Source: Dactylorhiza incarnata (taxonomy: Eukaryota; Streptophyta; Magnoliopsida; Asparagales; Orchidaceae). From it: a stretch of DNA of 64,000 nucleotides. The DNA lies in NCBI GenBank assembly GCA_033032865.1, contig JAWHQI010000019.1, forward strand, positions 17,340,001-17,404,000, read 5' to 3'. The notes beneath the pieces are model-generated. The model saw only the letters and a program-made list of their open reading frames with translations. It had not been told where the DNA came from and searched no databases. This document shows positions 1 to 11,945 of the stretch, in pieces (positions within the stretch are counted from its first letter, which is position 1; each line of letters starts with the position of its first letter). The translations under genes and the position numbers were made by a program.

Positions 1-620
1 CACACGATCACAAGCACCAAATCGCGCGGTCATGCAGAACAGAAGCAGCTCGCCACGCGGTCACGCGACCAGACCGCGCGGCCTCACCTCGGCATCCTTG
101 GGCAGAAGAACGACGATCACGCCGAATAACCCGCGGCTAGACCACAGAGGTCAGACCGCCAGAGGAGACCATAAGACTGTGCGGTCAGACCAGACCATGT
201 GGTCTCCCCCCAGACCGCTAATTTCATAAACTTCCACTTCAATATTTTCAACACTCTTTCTCTCTTCTTTGCAAGTATGGTTCTACTTTATCATTCATGC
301 AATAGTCAAGTAGCATCAGGAACCTCCATGGTCAAGTAGTTTACTTAAATAGAATTAGAGTTATTTTTGCTTTATCTTGATTATTCTCACTCCATGGTGA
401 CTTTTGATCGAGGGCTAATCCTTTTTACCATCGTTTAAAACCTTCTTTAGTTTGAAAAATTATATCTTTTAGCTAAGTAAAACAAACAAAAAAAAATTTA
501 TTAGATAAGATAATTGTGATCTCCTCGAAGTAGAAGTAATCAACGTGACCCGAGGAATATGACCTTGGTATTTTCAAAATATCATATACAATAGACGATA
601 AGGTACACTTTCCTTCATCA
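1..620 (+). repeat. LTR-like fragment (Athila-type style), left end outside window
   Basis: No gene is seen. Positions 1-215 are dense in the inverted words GCGGTC and GACCGC, for example CGCGGTC and GACCGCG as 7-bp arms around position 60. This is the style of the U3 word islands in the better-defined LTRs of this window. The 3' part (about 500-620) has a flow resembling the LTR end of Athila-like elements, and the segment ends in CATCA at 620, like the LTR end at 59500. No primer-binding site follows, so it could be a solo or 3' LTR. Neither boundary is proven by a target-site duplication. The assignment is by style only. Confidence 0.3.
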
Positions 621-639
621 GATATAGTTTGGAAAACAT

Positions 640-2406
640 CATCAATCTCTTCGTTTTTTTTAAATCCAAATCTTTAAGTAAGAAGAAGATTTTTGCATAA
701 CAATAGCCAAATATCATAATCCGGCGGCGACAGGACCGTCTTCCCCACTAAGCCAACGACCGTGATTTGTTCGTACTGGGCACCTTTTTGAGCTAATTTC
801 TGGCCGCCTCCGGTGGTCTCCAGCCAAACGGCCGATGTCATCACCTCCGACCGAGGTTTGTTCATCGAGTGGCGGTGATATCTTGGCTGGAGGTGGTCTG
901 TAGAGAAAATGGGGGAGGGGGTTTGTAGGGGCTTTGGATCCCGATCGGAAAATGTCACACTTGCCATTACTCAATCAATTTTAAAACGGGAAGAAAGGAA
1001 CTCTAGCACTAGGGGAGGGGATAAGGAAAACATGCCCATATTTTGAGCTTCATGCACCATCCTCCTAGACTTCTCCATGCCTGATCTTGTGGAGCTCCAA
1101 TGGTGATCCCATCTTTCTGAGCCAATTTTCCTCTCCATTGTTGGGGCTTTTCCTCCTCTCCACCCTAGGAAGCTAGTAGGGTGACTGAATTCGGCTGGGG
1201 GAGCTTCTATTGTTAACAACCATTGATTGTGGCGATTTTCTCTATGTTGTACCTCTCAGCCAGCCACTACCAGTGCTCCAGCTCACCCAAAATTCAATCC
1301 TTAGCACAAATTCATGCTGAGGGGAAGAAGATGGCCCAATGGTAACTCCCCACATGGGTTTCCATTAGAGTTGTTCGGCCTCCTCCTTTCCCATGCAATT
1401 TCCCCCTCTACTCAGCTTCCACCTCATTCAAAAATGCTGTAAAATTCATGGGGAAGCTGAGAGAAGGCTTTGGGGGTGAGGAAAGGCATGCCATGTGGCA
1501 TCCATTCCATTAATCCCTCCTTGGATTCTTCCAAATTGGGGAAAATCTCCAATTTGCCCCTTTACATGTCAATTTTCTCCCCAAATATGAGGGCATGCAT
1601 GGTTATAAGGTTTAGGGCTGCAAAATGGGCCTTGAATCAAGGCCTTCCATTTCTCCTCTTTGGGCTTAGGTTTGACCATGGTTGACTTTGGGGTTGACCT
1701 TGTCAAAGTGATGGGTTGACTGGTTACATATGTTGGTCTTGAGTCCCTTGACACCATCCAATGTTGATTGGGTCATGGTGATGCCCCAATTGGGCAAATT
1801 TAGCCAATATGTGTGATTTGACCAAAATTGGGGAATTGTTGAATTTGGTCAAATTAGACCAATTGATGACCTCTAGATAAGGCTTTTGGGTCCATTGGGT
1901 CCCCTATGATGTAATGAAACTAGGGGTGAAGTTAATTTCATATTTTGGGGGTCAATTGGACCTATTGATGACCTATTGGTCAATTTGGGTACAATGGTGA
2001 CCCCATGATGGAGCTTTCAGGTTCATTGCACCCCAATTAGGGTTTGTAATATAGTGGTGGGTTCAACTTGATCATATGAAGTCTAATTGACAAAATTAAG
2101 ATGACTTGGTCTATGTTAATCTATTTTGACCTAGTGTTGACCTGGTCAGATTAGCAGAAATTGGTGAACCTATGATGGGTTTTTGGGTTACTTGGGCTTC
2201 TCTTAGGGTTAGGGACCTATTGGAAAGCTCAATTTGATTTGGTGAGTCCAATTTGAAGTAAATTTGGCAAGGTTGACCTCTGCCCTTTTGGGGTGCTCAT
2301 AGCAATTTTCTTTAGTCCAAGTTGATCTAGGATCATTCCATGATCTCTACTCATAATTTCAACCACAAACTCACCCAAGGGGTCTAGATGGAATGAGGAT
2401 GTTACA
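640..2406 (-). repeat. Probable 3' LTR of a minus-strand chromovirus (left edge unknown)
   Basis: The right edge at 2406 reads GATGTTACA, so on the minus strand an LTR would start TGTAACATCC, the usual start of Tekay-like chromovirus LTRs. It lies just 3' of the decayed polyprotein tail at 2430-3140 on the same strand, where a 3' LTR belongs. The interior is non-coding, with scattered TTGGTCAAATT/GACCAATTGATGACC words. Short open frames inside have no recognisable protein. The left boundary is not visible, so 640 is only an outer limit after the preceding LTR-like fragment. Confidence 0.4.
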
Positions 2407-2429
2407 AATCCCAATAAACAAAAGAGTAA

Positions 2430-3140
2430 TTGCATCCCCGAAATTTAGGTTTGGGTCCACGGGGTTTCACGCACAATGAAAATGATGAATCCTCAAGGAG
2501 GTTTAAATCGTATTTGAGGCGAAGGGTCCTGGGTATTGTCACTGCATTGGGCACATCAGTTCCCATGTGTGCTCTACTCGTCCATGACTGGATAAGAGTA
2601 CCTCGACCAAAGGAACCTTCTTCTCTCATAGGACTCGAATGGCGATTTCATCGATGCAGATTGGTTCCAAATGGACTGTACGATCAGATGCTATCGGGCT
2701 TGCTGCGGTAGTGATTTGTTGCTCTGGCTAAAGGAGAGCTATCCTAAGTGAGGAGACATGAAAAACATCGTGCAATACTGCTAATTCTGGCGGCAGCTCC
2801 AGTCTATAAGTCGAGGGGTCGATTCGCTCCAGGATCCTATAATGCCCCATGTATCTCGGACTGAGCTTCTTTTACCTCCGTACCAGTGAGACTCCGTGTG
2901 CCGGTCATATTTTCAAAAACACTATGTATTCTGCCTTGAATTCTACCTTACGATGTCGCACATCGTAATATTTAGCCTGTACGCTCTATGATTCCAACCT
3001 CCAAACTCGTATTAGTCGCATTTGGGCATCCGTGCCTTCTATATATCGTGGCCCCAGTGCCTTCGGGTCTTCTTCCCGAACCCATGAAGATGGAGTCCTA
3101 CACTCCCTCCCATATATAGCCTCTTAGGGAGATCTCATTA
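2430..3140 (-). pseudogene. Chromovirus polyprotein remnant: integrase C-terminus and chromodomain
   Basis: Reading the minus strand, the segment gives the end of a Ty3/gypsy chromovirus pol. It starts with YGRECRTPSSW (family form YGRKCRTP.CW) near 3125. Next comes VQAKYYDVRHRKVEFKAEY, then the GPY/F-type block KLSPRYMGHYRILERIDPS with LPPELAVLHDVFHVSSLR at about 2880-2745. A chromodomain-like tail with HTWEL follows, near 2560. Integrase joins the element copy to chromosomal DNA, and the chromodomain of this lineage targets chromatin. The frame is broken by several stops and shifts, and RT, RNase H and the integrase core are not found upstream. It continues into the probable 3' LTR on the left. 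Family assignment is secure, the exact lineage (Tekay-like) is inferred. Confidence 0.85.
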
Positions 3141-3756
3141 AACCCATTAGTTTTCGTGTAATTTCATCCTGTATGCTTTGACAGAAAAAATCTGTTCCCA
3201 TAGTTTTGAATCTTTCTAAAGGTGATTATATTGTCTTTTAAACGTACGTGTTCCGGTTAAAAGATCGTATACAATGTATACATCTTAGATATATTGTTCG
3301 ACAATTTCAAGTCCCTTGGGGTTATCACACTTTTAATGTCATGCTATACCAGATTAATCGTAGTTGTTCAATATCATGAACGTCATTATCTATCTTCTAG
3401 TATGAAGTCTGCATTTACTCCACCTTATATTAATCTGCAAGTTTCCAATATAATGATTATTCAAATTGAAACGGTTTTGCTTCTGATTGAGGAAGCCAAA
3501 TATGAATCGCCTTCGAATGTATTAATAATGCAGAAATCCCTGCTATAACTCTAACTTGCAGGGATCTGGTTCCAATCCATATATCCCATTAGGTTATTTG
3601 TCTGCCCCAAGCAACTACCTCGACCATCCTATGTTTCTACCACTCGACTAAATTCAGATACATGTTCATCCAACGGTATTTGAGTTAAGTTGGTGAAGCA
3701 TCTAAGAATATACTTGTTGAGGTAATAATTATCACGCCATTTTAATTGTAGACAAA
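3141..3756. other. Non-coding remnant between chromovirus tail and Copia-A
   Basis: AT-rich sequence. I looked for the integrase core and RT that should precede the chromovirus tail on the minus strand and found neither. One plus-strand open frame of 84 codons has no recognisable motif. Probably decayed or rearranged interior of the minus-strand chromovirus into which Copia-A inserted. Confidence 0.4.
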
Positions 3757-3947
3757 ACTCTTGTTGGAACATGCTTTCCGCATCTCTTGGTTTGATAATA
3801 ACAAATCCGATTGTATTTGATCATATTTGTTTTTGTGTTTATAACATGCAGGATCCTGTGCATTCAAATCTCCATTGGAATATGTTGTGCTGTTGCTACC
3901 GCGGAGCGTTAGCACTACCGCTGGCGCTAGCGAATCGACAAAATAGT

Positions 3948-4145
3948 GTTCGACGAAAATAGATGCTGTTCGACGAAAATGCCATTCGACGAAATGATGT
4001 TCGACGAAAGTAGATGTCGTTCAATGAAATTGAGTTTGACGAAATGAAACCAGCGTTCGACGAAATGAAACCATCGTTCGACGAAATGAAACCAGCATTC
4101 AACGAAATGTATGGCAGTTCGACGAAGATGCATTCGACGAAAAGA
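3948..4145 (+). repeat. TTCGACGAA word island in U3 of Copia-A 5' LTR
   Basis: Eight exact copies of TTCGACGAA (an odd palindrome, TTCG-A-CGAA) and three one-to-two-base variants occur within about 200 bp, with irregular spacing. Flanks differ between copies, so this is not a simple tandem repeat. The island lies about 400-590 bp upstream of the TATA-like box. The 3' LTR carries the matching island at 26972-27155. Confidence 0.85.
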
Positions 4146-4507
4146 GACATGCTCTACCGCTGAGCGTTAGCACTACCGCTGGCGCTAGCATAAATGGAAA
4201 CAATTGACGGGATGGAAACAGTGGAGAAAAAGGAATGATTGGAGGGATACATATTTAGCGTGCTCTACCGCGGCGCGACATGTCTACAGCCCGACGGTAG
4301 CTTTTAGAATCCTCCCGTCTGCATGTGATTGAGGAGCAAATGTGGAAGGAGATATTGGCTGAAGGAAGGTTATCTCGCTATCGTGGAGAGTTAGTGTTAC
4401 CGCGACGTGCTAGTCGGAGCTCAAAGTTTGGCGCTCAAATGTTGCCTAATCTGCCATGATCCGTGTGCCTGATCATTGCTTAATGTGGCTACCGTGGGGC
4501 GGTAGTA

Positions 4508-4540
4508 CTACCGCATGCGGTAGCGGATGATTCTATTTAA
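4508..4540 (+). promoter_or_regulatory. 16-bp palindrome plus TATA-like box, Copia-A LTR promoter
   Basis: CTACCGCATGCGGTAG at 4508-4523 is a perfect 16-bp palindrome, followed 9 bp later by the TATA-like TATTTAAA at 4533-4540. This is the expected start of LTR transcription, with R beginning roughly 30 bp downstream. In the 3' LTR (about 27517) the palindrome has decayed at its centre (CTACCGTAGGCGGTAG), while the flanking TATTTAAAG is kept. Confidence 0.6.
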
Positions 4541-5225
4541 AGACGCGCGCTTCCTCCGTTGTTGCTGGCTGGGACAGAACGAATTGAAGCCATATATTCA
4601 GAGCACTCGTGAGAGCCTTCCCCAACAAGCCCGAAGAACTGCATCAACGTTAGTGAAAGCAAAGAACTTGAAGAACGATCCGACCGCATCTACATCGACA
4701 TAGAGTTCTTCTTTTGAGGGAGTTTTTAGTTTTTGTTTTGTATTTGTCTTTTATTTTATCATTGTAATCGGTTCGTGAATTCTCCACACGGCGTTAAGGT
4801 CTAGGTAGGACTTAGGGAGGAATTTGCCTCGTGTTGGCGACTGGGTCTAGGGAGTAGATCTAGGGGGTGCTCGAGGCCTTTCTGGTGATAGATTGGCTAG
4901 AGCGGCTTGAGGCCGTATCTGGGGAGAGATCGGCTAAAGCCAACCGGTTCATGGGGATACGAGTTGGTATAGAAAACAAAAAGGGTTTTCATATTATTTG
5001 CCTCGATTTCTAGCGTCATTGAAATCAGATTTTGTAATCAATTTTATAAATGATAATCATGTCTTTTCTTGTTTAATAAAATTGATTTCATTTCTAATTT
5101 CATTATCTCTTTGCTTTTGATTTAACTTACATCGACCAAAATATCAAAAGTTTTCTATTAAAGTTTAAAGTTTTTAAAACCCTTATTCACCCCCTTCCTC
5201 TAAGGGCGCCTACAAATTCAACAAG

Positions 5226-5237
5226 TGGTATCAGAGC
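5226..5237 (+). other. Primer-binding site of Copia-A (initiator tRNA-Met)
   Basis: TGGTATCAGAGC lies two bases after the 5' LTR. This is the standard complement of the 3' end of plant initiator tRNA-Met used to prime minus-strand DNA. Confidence 0.92.
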
Positions 5238-5272
5238 CAGGTTATTCCAAATCGTCTTAGCAACCGGGAATA

Positions 5273-6800
5273 ATGGCGTCTCTTGATTATGATCTCGCTT
5301 CTACTAGTGGGGAAAATTTTAATATAAATGAATAAGTATTATCACCACCTTTATTTATGGGCAAAAATTATAAAGGGTGGAAAATATTAATGAAAATTTT
5401 TCTTAAGGCCTTAGATGAAAAAGTTTGGAATATTACTATTGAAAAGCCACCTAGCATACTAACTAGAAAAGAAATTGTTTTAAATGCAAAATCTATGAAT
5501 AGTATATTTTGTGCGTTAGACCAAAATATTTTCAAACTTATTTATTCTTTACCTACCGCTTATGAGATTTGGAATTTTCTTGAAAGAACTTATGATTCTC
5601 CCTCTGTAGGTATGGAACAAACACAAGAAGTGAAGAACATACAAGCTTGCACAAATATTCAAGAAAGCTACTCAAATGATGGATCCATAGAATGCTCATC
5701 AAGCGGAAAGGATGATGGGAACTCTTGTTTGGAGGAGGAAGATGAAGAAGACAAAGGAACAATATGTTCAAATCTTGCCTCATCCAAAAGCGCTGTAAGG
5801 AAATCAAAATCTCCTATTGTATGTAATTCTATTTCTACATTACAATTGCTTCAAATTACAAAACACAAAATTAAGAAATTAAAAAAATGCTAATAAACAT
5901 TTGCAGTTAGAAAATAAAAATTTAAAGGCAAAAATTAATGAAGAATCAAATTGTAATTTATCTAGTTCTATCCATGGCTCCTTAGTTGAAAACATTACAC
6001 CTTGTGTAGAATATAATGAATTAAAAGAAAAACACCTCAAACTTGAAAAGGAGTTTATTTTTGTAAAAGAACAAATTGAAAGATTATGTTTAGAAAATTC
6101 ATCTTTGAAAAATGATTGTGCTAAGTGTAAAGACGATAAAATTGAAATTAAAGAGATGGATGAATCATTTGATGAATATAGAAATAACTATCAAAATCAT
6201 ATTGATTCAATTGTTTCCACTCTTAAAAATAGCACAATCACTTATAATAAAGCTAGACATAATTTAAAGATCAAGAATGATGAATTAAAATAAAAAATCA
6301 ACTTGCTTATGAAAATTTTAAATACAAATTCACAATATCAAACTATATCTAAAAACAAGTTGAATATGAATATGAACATCTTAACTAAGTTTAATAATGG
6401 GAGTAAGGAACATAAAGGATTTGTAAATCAAAATCAAAATCTCCATTATTTACAAAATCATGTTTCTCCCAACTTAAAAATAAAACTACACAAATTTCCT
6501 ATGAACAACACTTTTAATAATCATTACAATCATATTCATCAATATAAGGATTATCACAATGGAAATTTCACATATAAGAATAACACTAAACCAAGGTTTG
6601 AATGAAGACCCAAAGTTAAAGATGAAACACAAACTCCACTCAAAAGGGCTCATTCATTTCCATCTCCCCAAAAGCAAACACGTTATATTTGGGTACCCAA
6701 AGGAACCACCACACTTGGTCCCCTTTGGATACCTAAATCACTTATTCATTAGGTATCACCAAATGCATGAAGTAGAATATTTTGAAAAATGAAATATACA
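5273..6800 (+). pseudogene. Copia-A gag, broken
   Basis: Best start is ATG at 5273 (MASLDYDLAS...). It is in frame with the block FMGKNYKGWKILMKIFLKA (5351 on), typical of the N-terminal gag domain of SIRE-type Copia, but a stop at 5333 separates them. The ALDQNIFKLI and AYEIWNFLERTYD blocks follow. After 5610 the core is deleted and the frame passes into an acidic region and a coiled-coil tail (5901-6290, for example NELKEKHLKLEKEF). The end (about 6600-6760) has RYIWVPKGTTTLGP, the segment that normally precedes protease. No CCHC zinc knuckle is found. At least three stops or shifts are present. The product would be the capsid precursor. Assignment to Copia gag is firm, function is lost. 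Confidence 0.8.
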
Positions 6801-7454
6801 AATTTTTCTACTTCATAATATGCTTTAATGTCTTTCTATTTTTTTTTTGTTTTCTTATTTTTTAAGCTATCATGTTATGGTCATCTTATATATTACAGGA
6901 AATATGATCTTATCTCTTAAAACTTAATGAGTTTATAAATCAAATTAATCAAAATTTAAAATCATATTTTATTTTGATGACATATCTATTATTCTTATAT
7001 TCATTACATATATATATATCATATAGTATTCATATAAAATTGAACTATAAATTTGCTATAAGATATGTTTATCAAGATTAGGCTATTAAGCTCTATAGCC
7101 CACATCAACCAAATTAGAGAAATAACATGATCTAAAAGAAAGCTCAATTATCAATATGTTTTTGCTTGAATTATATGATTACATATCATGGTTGGTGTAT
7201 TATGTACGTATTGTGATTTATGTCAAGTTTAGACCTTAGAATCATCTTGATATCAACAAGATCAAATCAAATAGAATCCTCACTTCATTCAAGGTCTATA
7301 AGTTGAAACACTATCAAACTTTGGCATAACATTAATCTCAAAATCTATCATACAAACATTGTCACCTAAAGAATATTTGTGTCTATGTTAGGCTTTATAT
7401 GTTTACTAAGATATATAGGCGGGGTACATTTATCTAGGGCTTATCCATGATATT
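6801..7454. other. AT-rich interior of Copia-A, no gene seen
   Basis: Protease and integrase should begin here in an autonomous Copia element, but no motif is found in any frame. The sequence is AT-rich with short ATATAT tracts near 7010. Confidence 0.5.
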
Positions 7455-7459
7455 CTCTG

Positions 7460-8940
7460 TGTTGGAACAACCCTATTACTGATTTGGGATAGGATTACTA
7501 TGTTTTAACTAAGGATCAAGTTGACCCCATTGTATAGTTTAAGGGTCATGTGTTTAGGCTGTTAGAGTGGCTAGAACTTAAGGAAAATTTAAGTTCCCAG
7601 TGTTCGACAAATGTCGAGTGGCGTTCGACGAATGTCTATCTTCGTTCGACGAATTGTTCTCAGCAGACTGAAGTATTATGGCCAGTTCCAGCGCTCGACA
7701 TTCTCTGAGCAACGTTCGACAAATGGCGAGCAGCGTTCGATGAATTCCAGCCAGAGCTCGACAAATTCTGTATTAAAGCTCAGCTCGACAAATACAAGTC
7801 CAGATTATTTATATCAGTTATTTGTCAACACTCTGAACACAGATCGACGACTCCAACGAATATATTCAATACATTTGGACGTATTCAAGACAGGCAAGTA
7901 AGGATATTATATTCTTTAAATATATTCCTTATTTCCTTTGTTCCAAGACAAGGATAGCCGTTGACAATTAATGCAAAAGAGTATTTCACGGCTAAGGAAT
8001 TAAAGGACCTGACAAAAGTCGTTTTGTCTTTGTTGTTATTCCAAGAAAGAATTAAAGACAGATTATTCTATTCCAAAAATAAAATATATCAAGACAGACA
8101 TTATTTGTCTTATCTCTCTCGACATAATTCAAATTAGCATTCTTTTAAGAATACAGAAAGATAACAACAAGGATAGAGAAAGAAAGAAGAAGAACATTCA
8201 GTCTATCATTCTCAAGTCTTCTTCTTCTTCTTCCTCAATCAGCACTCATCTTCTCTCTGAGAACATCATCTTCAAGATCCATCTCTCAGATATTCTGCTG
8301 CAAGTTCAAGTATTCTACAAGAGCAACAAGGAATCTGAAGAACCTGTTCTTCCAGATTAATCTGCTACAGAAGATTTGTGTCTTCAAGAGAAAGCTTCTC
8401 CAACATCTGTCAAATACTTCAATCAGACAGGGGGAGCTTTACAACAAGTCCACTAGAGTCTTCTCTCAGCATCTTGACAGAGAAGAACACTATAACTCTT
8501 TATCACCTCTCTTGTACAGGGTTAATACTCCGTTCAAAAGTGTAGTTCCTTGGTGGCAAGACACCTCATCAATAAATCTAGTTTGTTTTGAGCACCTGAT
8601 CAAAAGCTCTGTGGTGTGTGGACACCTAATCAAAATCACCTTGGTGTTAGGGCACCTGATCAACCCTCCTAGTGGACTCCTACCAAAGGGTGGTAGAAGA
8701 GTGGACTACCCAGATTTATTGGGGAACCACTATAAATTCCTTGTGTCTTCTGTGTGTGTTTATTTCTTTGTGCTGTGCTGTGTGCTTTTATTTATTCAGT
8801 TATTCTGTTTATATATTTCTCACTCTGCTTACACATATATATATAACACTATTTTAATTACACTATAAAACTAAGGAAAAGTTTTTAATACTCTATTCAC
8901 CCCCCCTCTAGAGTAACTTAAGATCTAACCTCCACTTTCA
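7460..8940 (+). repeat. Copia-B 5' LTR
   Basis: 1481 bp, TGTTGGAACAAC...CTCCACTTTCA. A word island at 7601-7790 includes GTTCGACAAATGTCGA. A TATA-like TTATTTATAT is at 7805. CT-rich leader sequence follows at 8215-8260. Four imperfect copies of a roughly 30-bp unit built on CACCTNATCAA lie at 8560-8665. The tail is CACCCCCCCTCTAGAG. Confidence 0.95.
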
Positions 8941-8942
8941 AT

Positions 8943-8954
8943 TGGTATCAGAGG
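8943..8954 (+). other. Primer-binding site of Copia-B
   Basis: TGGTATCAGAGG begins two bases after the 5' LTR and matches the initiator tRNA-Met primer complement at 11 of 12 bases. Confidence 0.9.
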
Positions 8955-9052
8955 TGGTTGATTCTTTATAGGCTAACACCTTAATCACAAAGATCAATTA
9001 GATCTTAAATTAATTTAGAGTTTTTACTTTATCTATTTTCTGTTAAAAACTC

Positions 9053-10630
9053 ATGGAACAGAACAAGGAGTACTCAAGCACAAGACCTCCAATGTGCAAT
9101 CTTAGCAAGTTTGCACTCTGGAAAGCAAGGATTCGGCTTTATATGAACTCTATTGATGAAGAAATTTTCAATGTTATTCTGACAGGGCCTCCAGCACCTA
9201 CAACATCAACCAACACTGAAGCTACAGGAGACATTCATGCTGTCCCACCTCCTGAGTGGACAAAAACTTAAAAGAAGCAAAGAAGTGCAGATGCTAAAGC
9301 CATGAACATATTGGCTCAAACTATGTCTGATGACATATTTCAAAAAGTGGTTGAATGTACTTCAACTAGAGAAATTTGGATTTCACTAAATAACATGGTT
9401 GCAGGTTCTGCAGATGAAAGAAAAGACAGAAGATCACATTTGATCTCTCTGTATGAAAACATCAAGAAAGGAGACACAGAGACAGTGGTTGACATGTACA
9501 ACAGACTCAGTCTCATAATTAATGAGCTGAAATCTCTGGACAAAGTGATATCTATCACTGAAATAAATGATAAGATTCTAATGTGCTTCCCCAGCACATG
9601 GGATTCTAGAATCTGGCCAATCAAGGAAGCCAGAAGTCTAAATGAGATTACCCCTGAAGCTTTGTTGGGCAAACTCAAATCTTATGAGCAGCTCATCAAG
9701 TCCAGGGAAGCTGAATCATCCACTACATCTCCATCAACAAAGAAAGAAAAGAGCATAGCCTTCAAAACAGCTGATGCAGAAGAAGAAAAGACTCCACAAG
9801 ATGAGTAGTTTATGAGTCTCATAGCCAAGAGATTCTACAAAATGGCTAAGAAGGACTTCAGAAAGAAGGAGTCCAGATCAAGAGAAAAGCAAAGGTATGA
9901 CAAATCAACTCCTAAAGAAGTTATTTGTTATGGTTGCAGGAAACCTGGACACTACCTGGCAGAATGTCCAGAAAATCAAAAGAAAGAAAAGAAAAAGGAG
10001 AAAGAGGAGAAATAAGCTCCAACAAATCTTCCTCACACAAGCACAAAAAGAAGGGAAGAGGATTCATTGCAAAATCCTGGAGTGAAACTAAATCTGAATC
10101 ATCATCCAGTTCATCTGATGATGATGAAGAAAAATCAAATGAAAGTGACAAATGTCTGATTGCAATATATTACTCAGGCAGTGAGTCAGGATATGCTTCC
10201 TCATCCAGCTCCAGTGATGATGAAGAAGAAAGAACATTCTGCATGATGGCTATCAATGCCTCAGGACATAATTCTGATAAGGAAAAATCAGACTCTGAAG
10301 CAGAAGATGACGCAGATCAGGTATTATCTCATTTTGAATTTACTTCAGTTGAATTCAAGGCTGAATTCAAAGTTCTTTGCTTAGACTTACTGAAATCTGA
10401 GAAAGAAATAATCTCACTCAGAAATAAGTTAGCTGACATGAAAATTATAAGTGAAGAGAATATAAAACTTAAAAAGGATTTGGCTGCCTCCAGGGAACAT
10501 ATTGTTCTCATTGAGAGCAAGTTGTCTGAAGCCAAAGAGTTTGAAGAATCCCTAAATGGGAGAAGTATCAAACTGATGGACATAACAAGCACATTTAATG
10601 ATAGACTTAATAGCAAACTGGGCTTGGGTG
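9053..10630 (+). pseudogene. Copia-B gag, part 1 (capsid, zinc knuckle, coiled coil)
   Basis: Start is ATG 9053 (MEQNKEYSSTRPPM). The first 70 residues hold the ALWKARIRLYMNSID block of Copia gag. After a stop at 9269 the same frame continues with the conserved capsid region (AKAMNILAQTMSDD, STREIWISLNNM, SLYENIKKGDTETVVDMYNR). A stop lies at 9806. A CCHC zinc knuckle, CYGCRKPGHYLAEC, occurs at about 9927-9968 and binds RNA. A third stop or shift at 10013 is followed by an acidic Ser/Asp/Glu stretch and a coiled coil (10330-10600). The frame is then cut by the solo LTR at 10631 and resumes at 11946. Stops are most simply read as decay after insertion. Confidence 0.88.
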
Positions 10631-11940
10631 TGTTGGAACCATAACTTTTGATTTGAGTTAGGATCCACCTTTAGTATCTAAGTTTATATCATAACATATT
10701 GAATAACTTAGATCAAAATCTCATTAAGAAAGAAAGCTGAAAATAGACATATTATTAATAAGCAGAAAAAGAGAAAAGAAATAAAAATATCTTTTGTTCT
10801 CTGCGTTCGACAAATGTCGAACGGCGTTCGACAAATGTCGAACAGCGCTCGACAAATAGCCAGACAGCGCTCGACAAATATTCATCAGAACAGCGTTCGA
10901 CAAATAGCGAACGGCGCTCGATGAATTCATCCAGACTTAGCAGGTCGACGAGATAAATCAAGATCAACAAAAATCTTATTTGCAGAGAATTTCTCAGCAC
11001 ATCAAAAGGCGCTCGACAAATGCCGATTCAGTGCTCGACAAAATTCTAGCCAGAGCTCGACTAATATTTTATTGGGCTATCTTTCTTTATAATATTTAAT
11101 CTAGCCGTTACAGCATTAAAAGCATATTGCCGTTACTGTATTGTCAAATCGGCAACTCCTCTTTCCAAGGAACAAAAATTAAAGAGATTTTATCTCTTTC
11201 CATTTTCCCGAGCAAGGATTCAAAAGCTTTCACCAGACTATATATTCATGAGAAGAGCAGAAAGAAAAATATAGATATAGGAAAGGCAGAGAAGAAAATA
11301 CATAGAAGCAAATCTATTTTTCTTGCTAATATTATCTTGCAGATCTCATACATCCTGAGACAACAATCACGACCAATTGCTCAGGATCATCACTACAAAA
11401 GAAGGAAGAAGCATTTGAACAATCAAAAGGAAGAGACCTCCAGAACTGTCATTCATCTATACCAGATAGGGGGAGCTCTTCATCATCTGATCCTTTCAAC
11501 ACCATATCAGGATCATCAAGAGTCTTCTTATACAGAGAAGAACAATTTAATTTCTGCTTTTATTTTTTCCCCTCCTTACACCATCCTGTACAGGGTTATA
11601 ACTCCCTTCAAAAGGTAACTCTCGGTGACAGGGCACCTTAGCAAAAACCTGCAGTTTGGTTAGAGCACCTTATCAACAGCTCACCTGGTGAGAGGGCACC
11701 TTATCAACAACCTCATAGTGGATTCCTACCAGTGGGTAGAAGAGTAGATGTACCCAGTTGAGGGGAACTACTATATTTCTTGTGTCATCTGGATGTTTGC
11801 TTTTGTTTTTATTATTATACCCTCTTAGTGTTTGTTTAAATTACTCACTCAGCAAATAGATATACTTTATATATATCATTACTTTAAAGAAAAAATTAAA
11901 CAAGAGCCTTTAACATAATAAGAACTAAAACCTCCTTTCA
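10631..11940 (+). mobile_element. Solo LTR of a Copia element related to Copia-B
   Basis: 1310 bp, TGTTGGAACCAT...CCTCCTTTCA, flanked by GGGTG on both sides (10626-10630 and 11941-11945). It has no interior, so the element was reduced by LTR-LTR recombination. It is a diverged relative of the Copia-B LTR, sharing TACAGGGTTA, GGGCACCTTATCAA repeats and the GTGGATTCCTACC block. A word island at 10804-11065 contains two perfect copies of the 18-bp inverted repeat GTTCGACAAATGTCGAAC. The open frame at 11127-11618 within it is in leader sequence and is not a gene. Confidence 0.93.
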
Positions 11941-11945
11941 GGGTG

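Larger units (their letters stand above)
3762..5223 (+). repeat. Copia-A 5' LTR
   Basis: 1462 bp, TG...CA. Pairs with 26816-28236. It contains a TTCGACGAA word island at 3948-4145, scattered CTACCG/CGGTAG and GCGTTAGC words to 4530, a TATA-like box at 4533, a CAAAG-to-GTAATCGG transcript-end region near 4765, and the C-rich tail CACCCCCTTCCTCTAAGGGCGCC common to Copia LTR ends in this window. Confidence 0.93.

Noticed and set aside
8512..8868. 118-codon open frame repeated at 21990-22346
   Set aside because: It is LTR sequence present in both Copia-B LTRs, without a recognisable domain. Repetition reflects the LTR, not selection for a protein.
11127..11618. 163-codon open frame
   Set aside because: It lies in the leader part of the solo LTR, is low-complexity Lys/Ser/Ile sequence, and the related LTRs at 8.0-8.5 kb and 21.5-22 kb do not conserve it.
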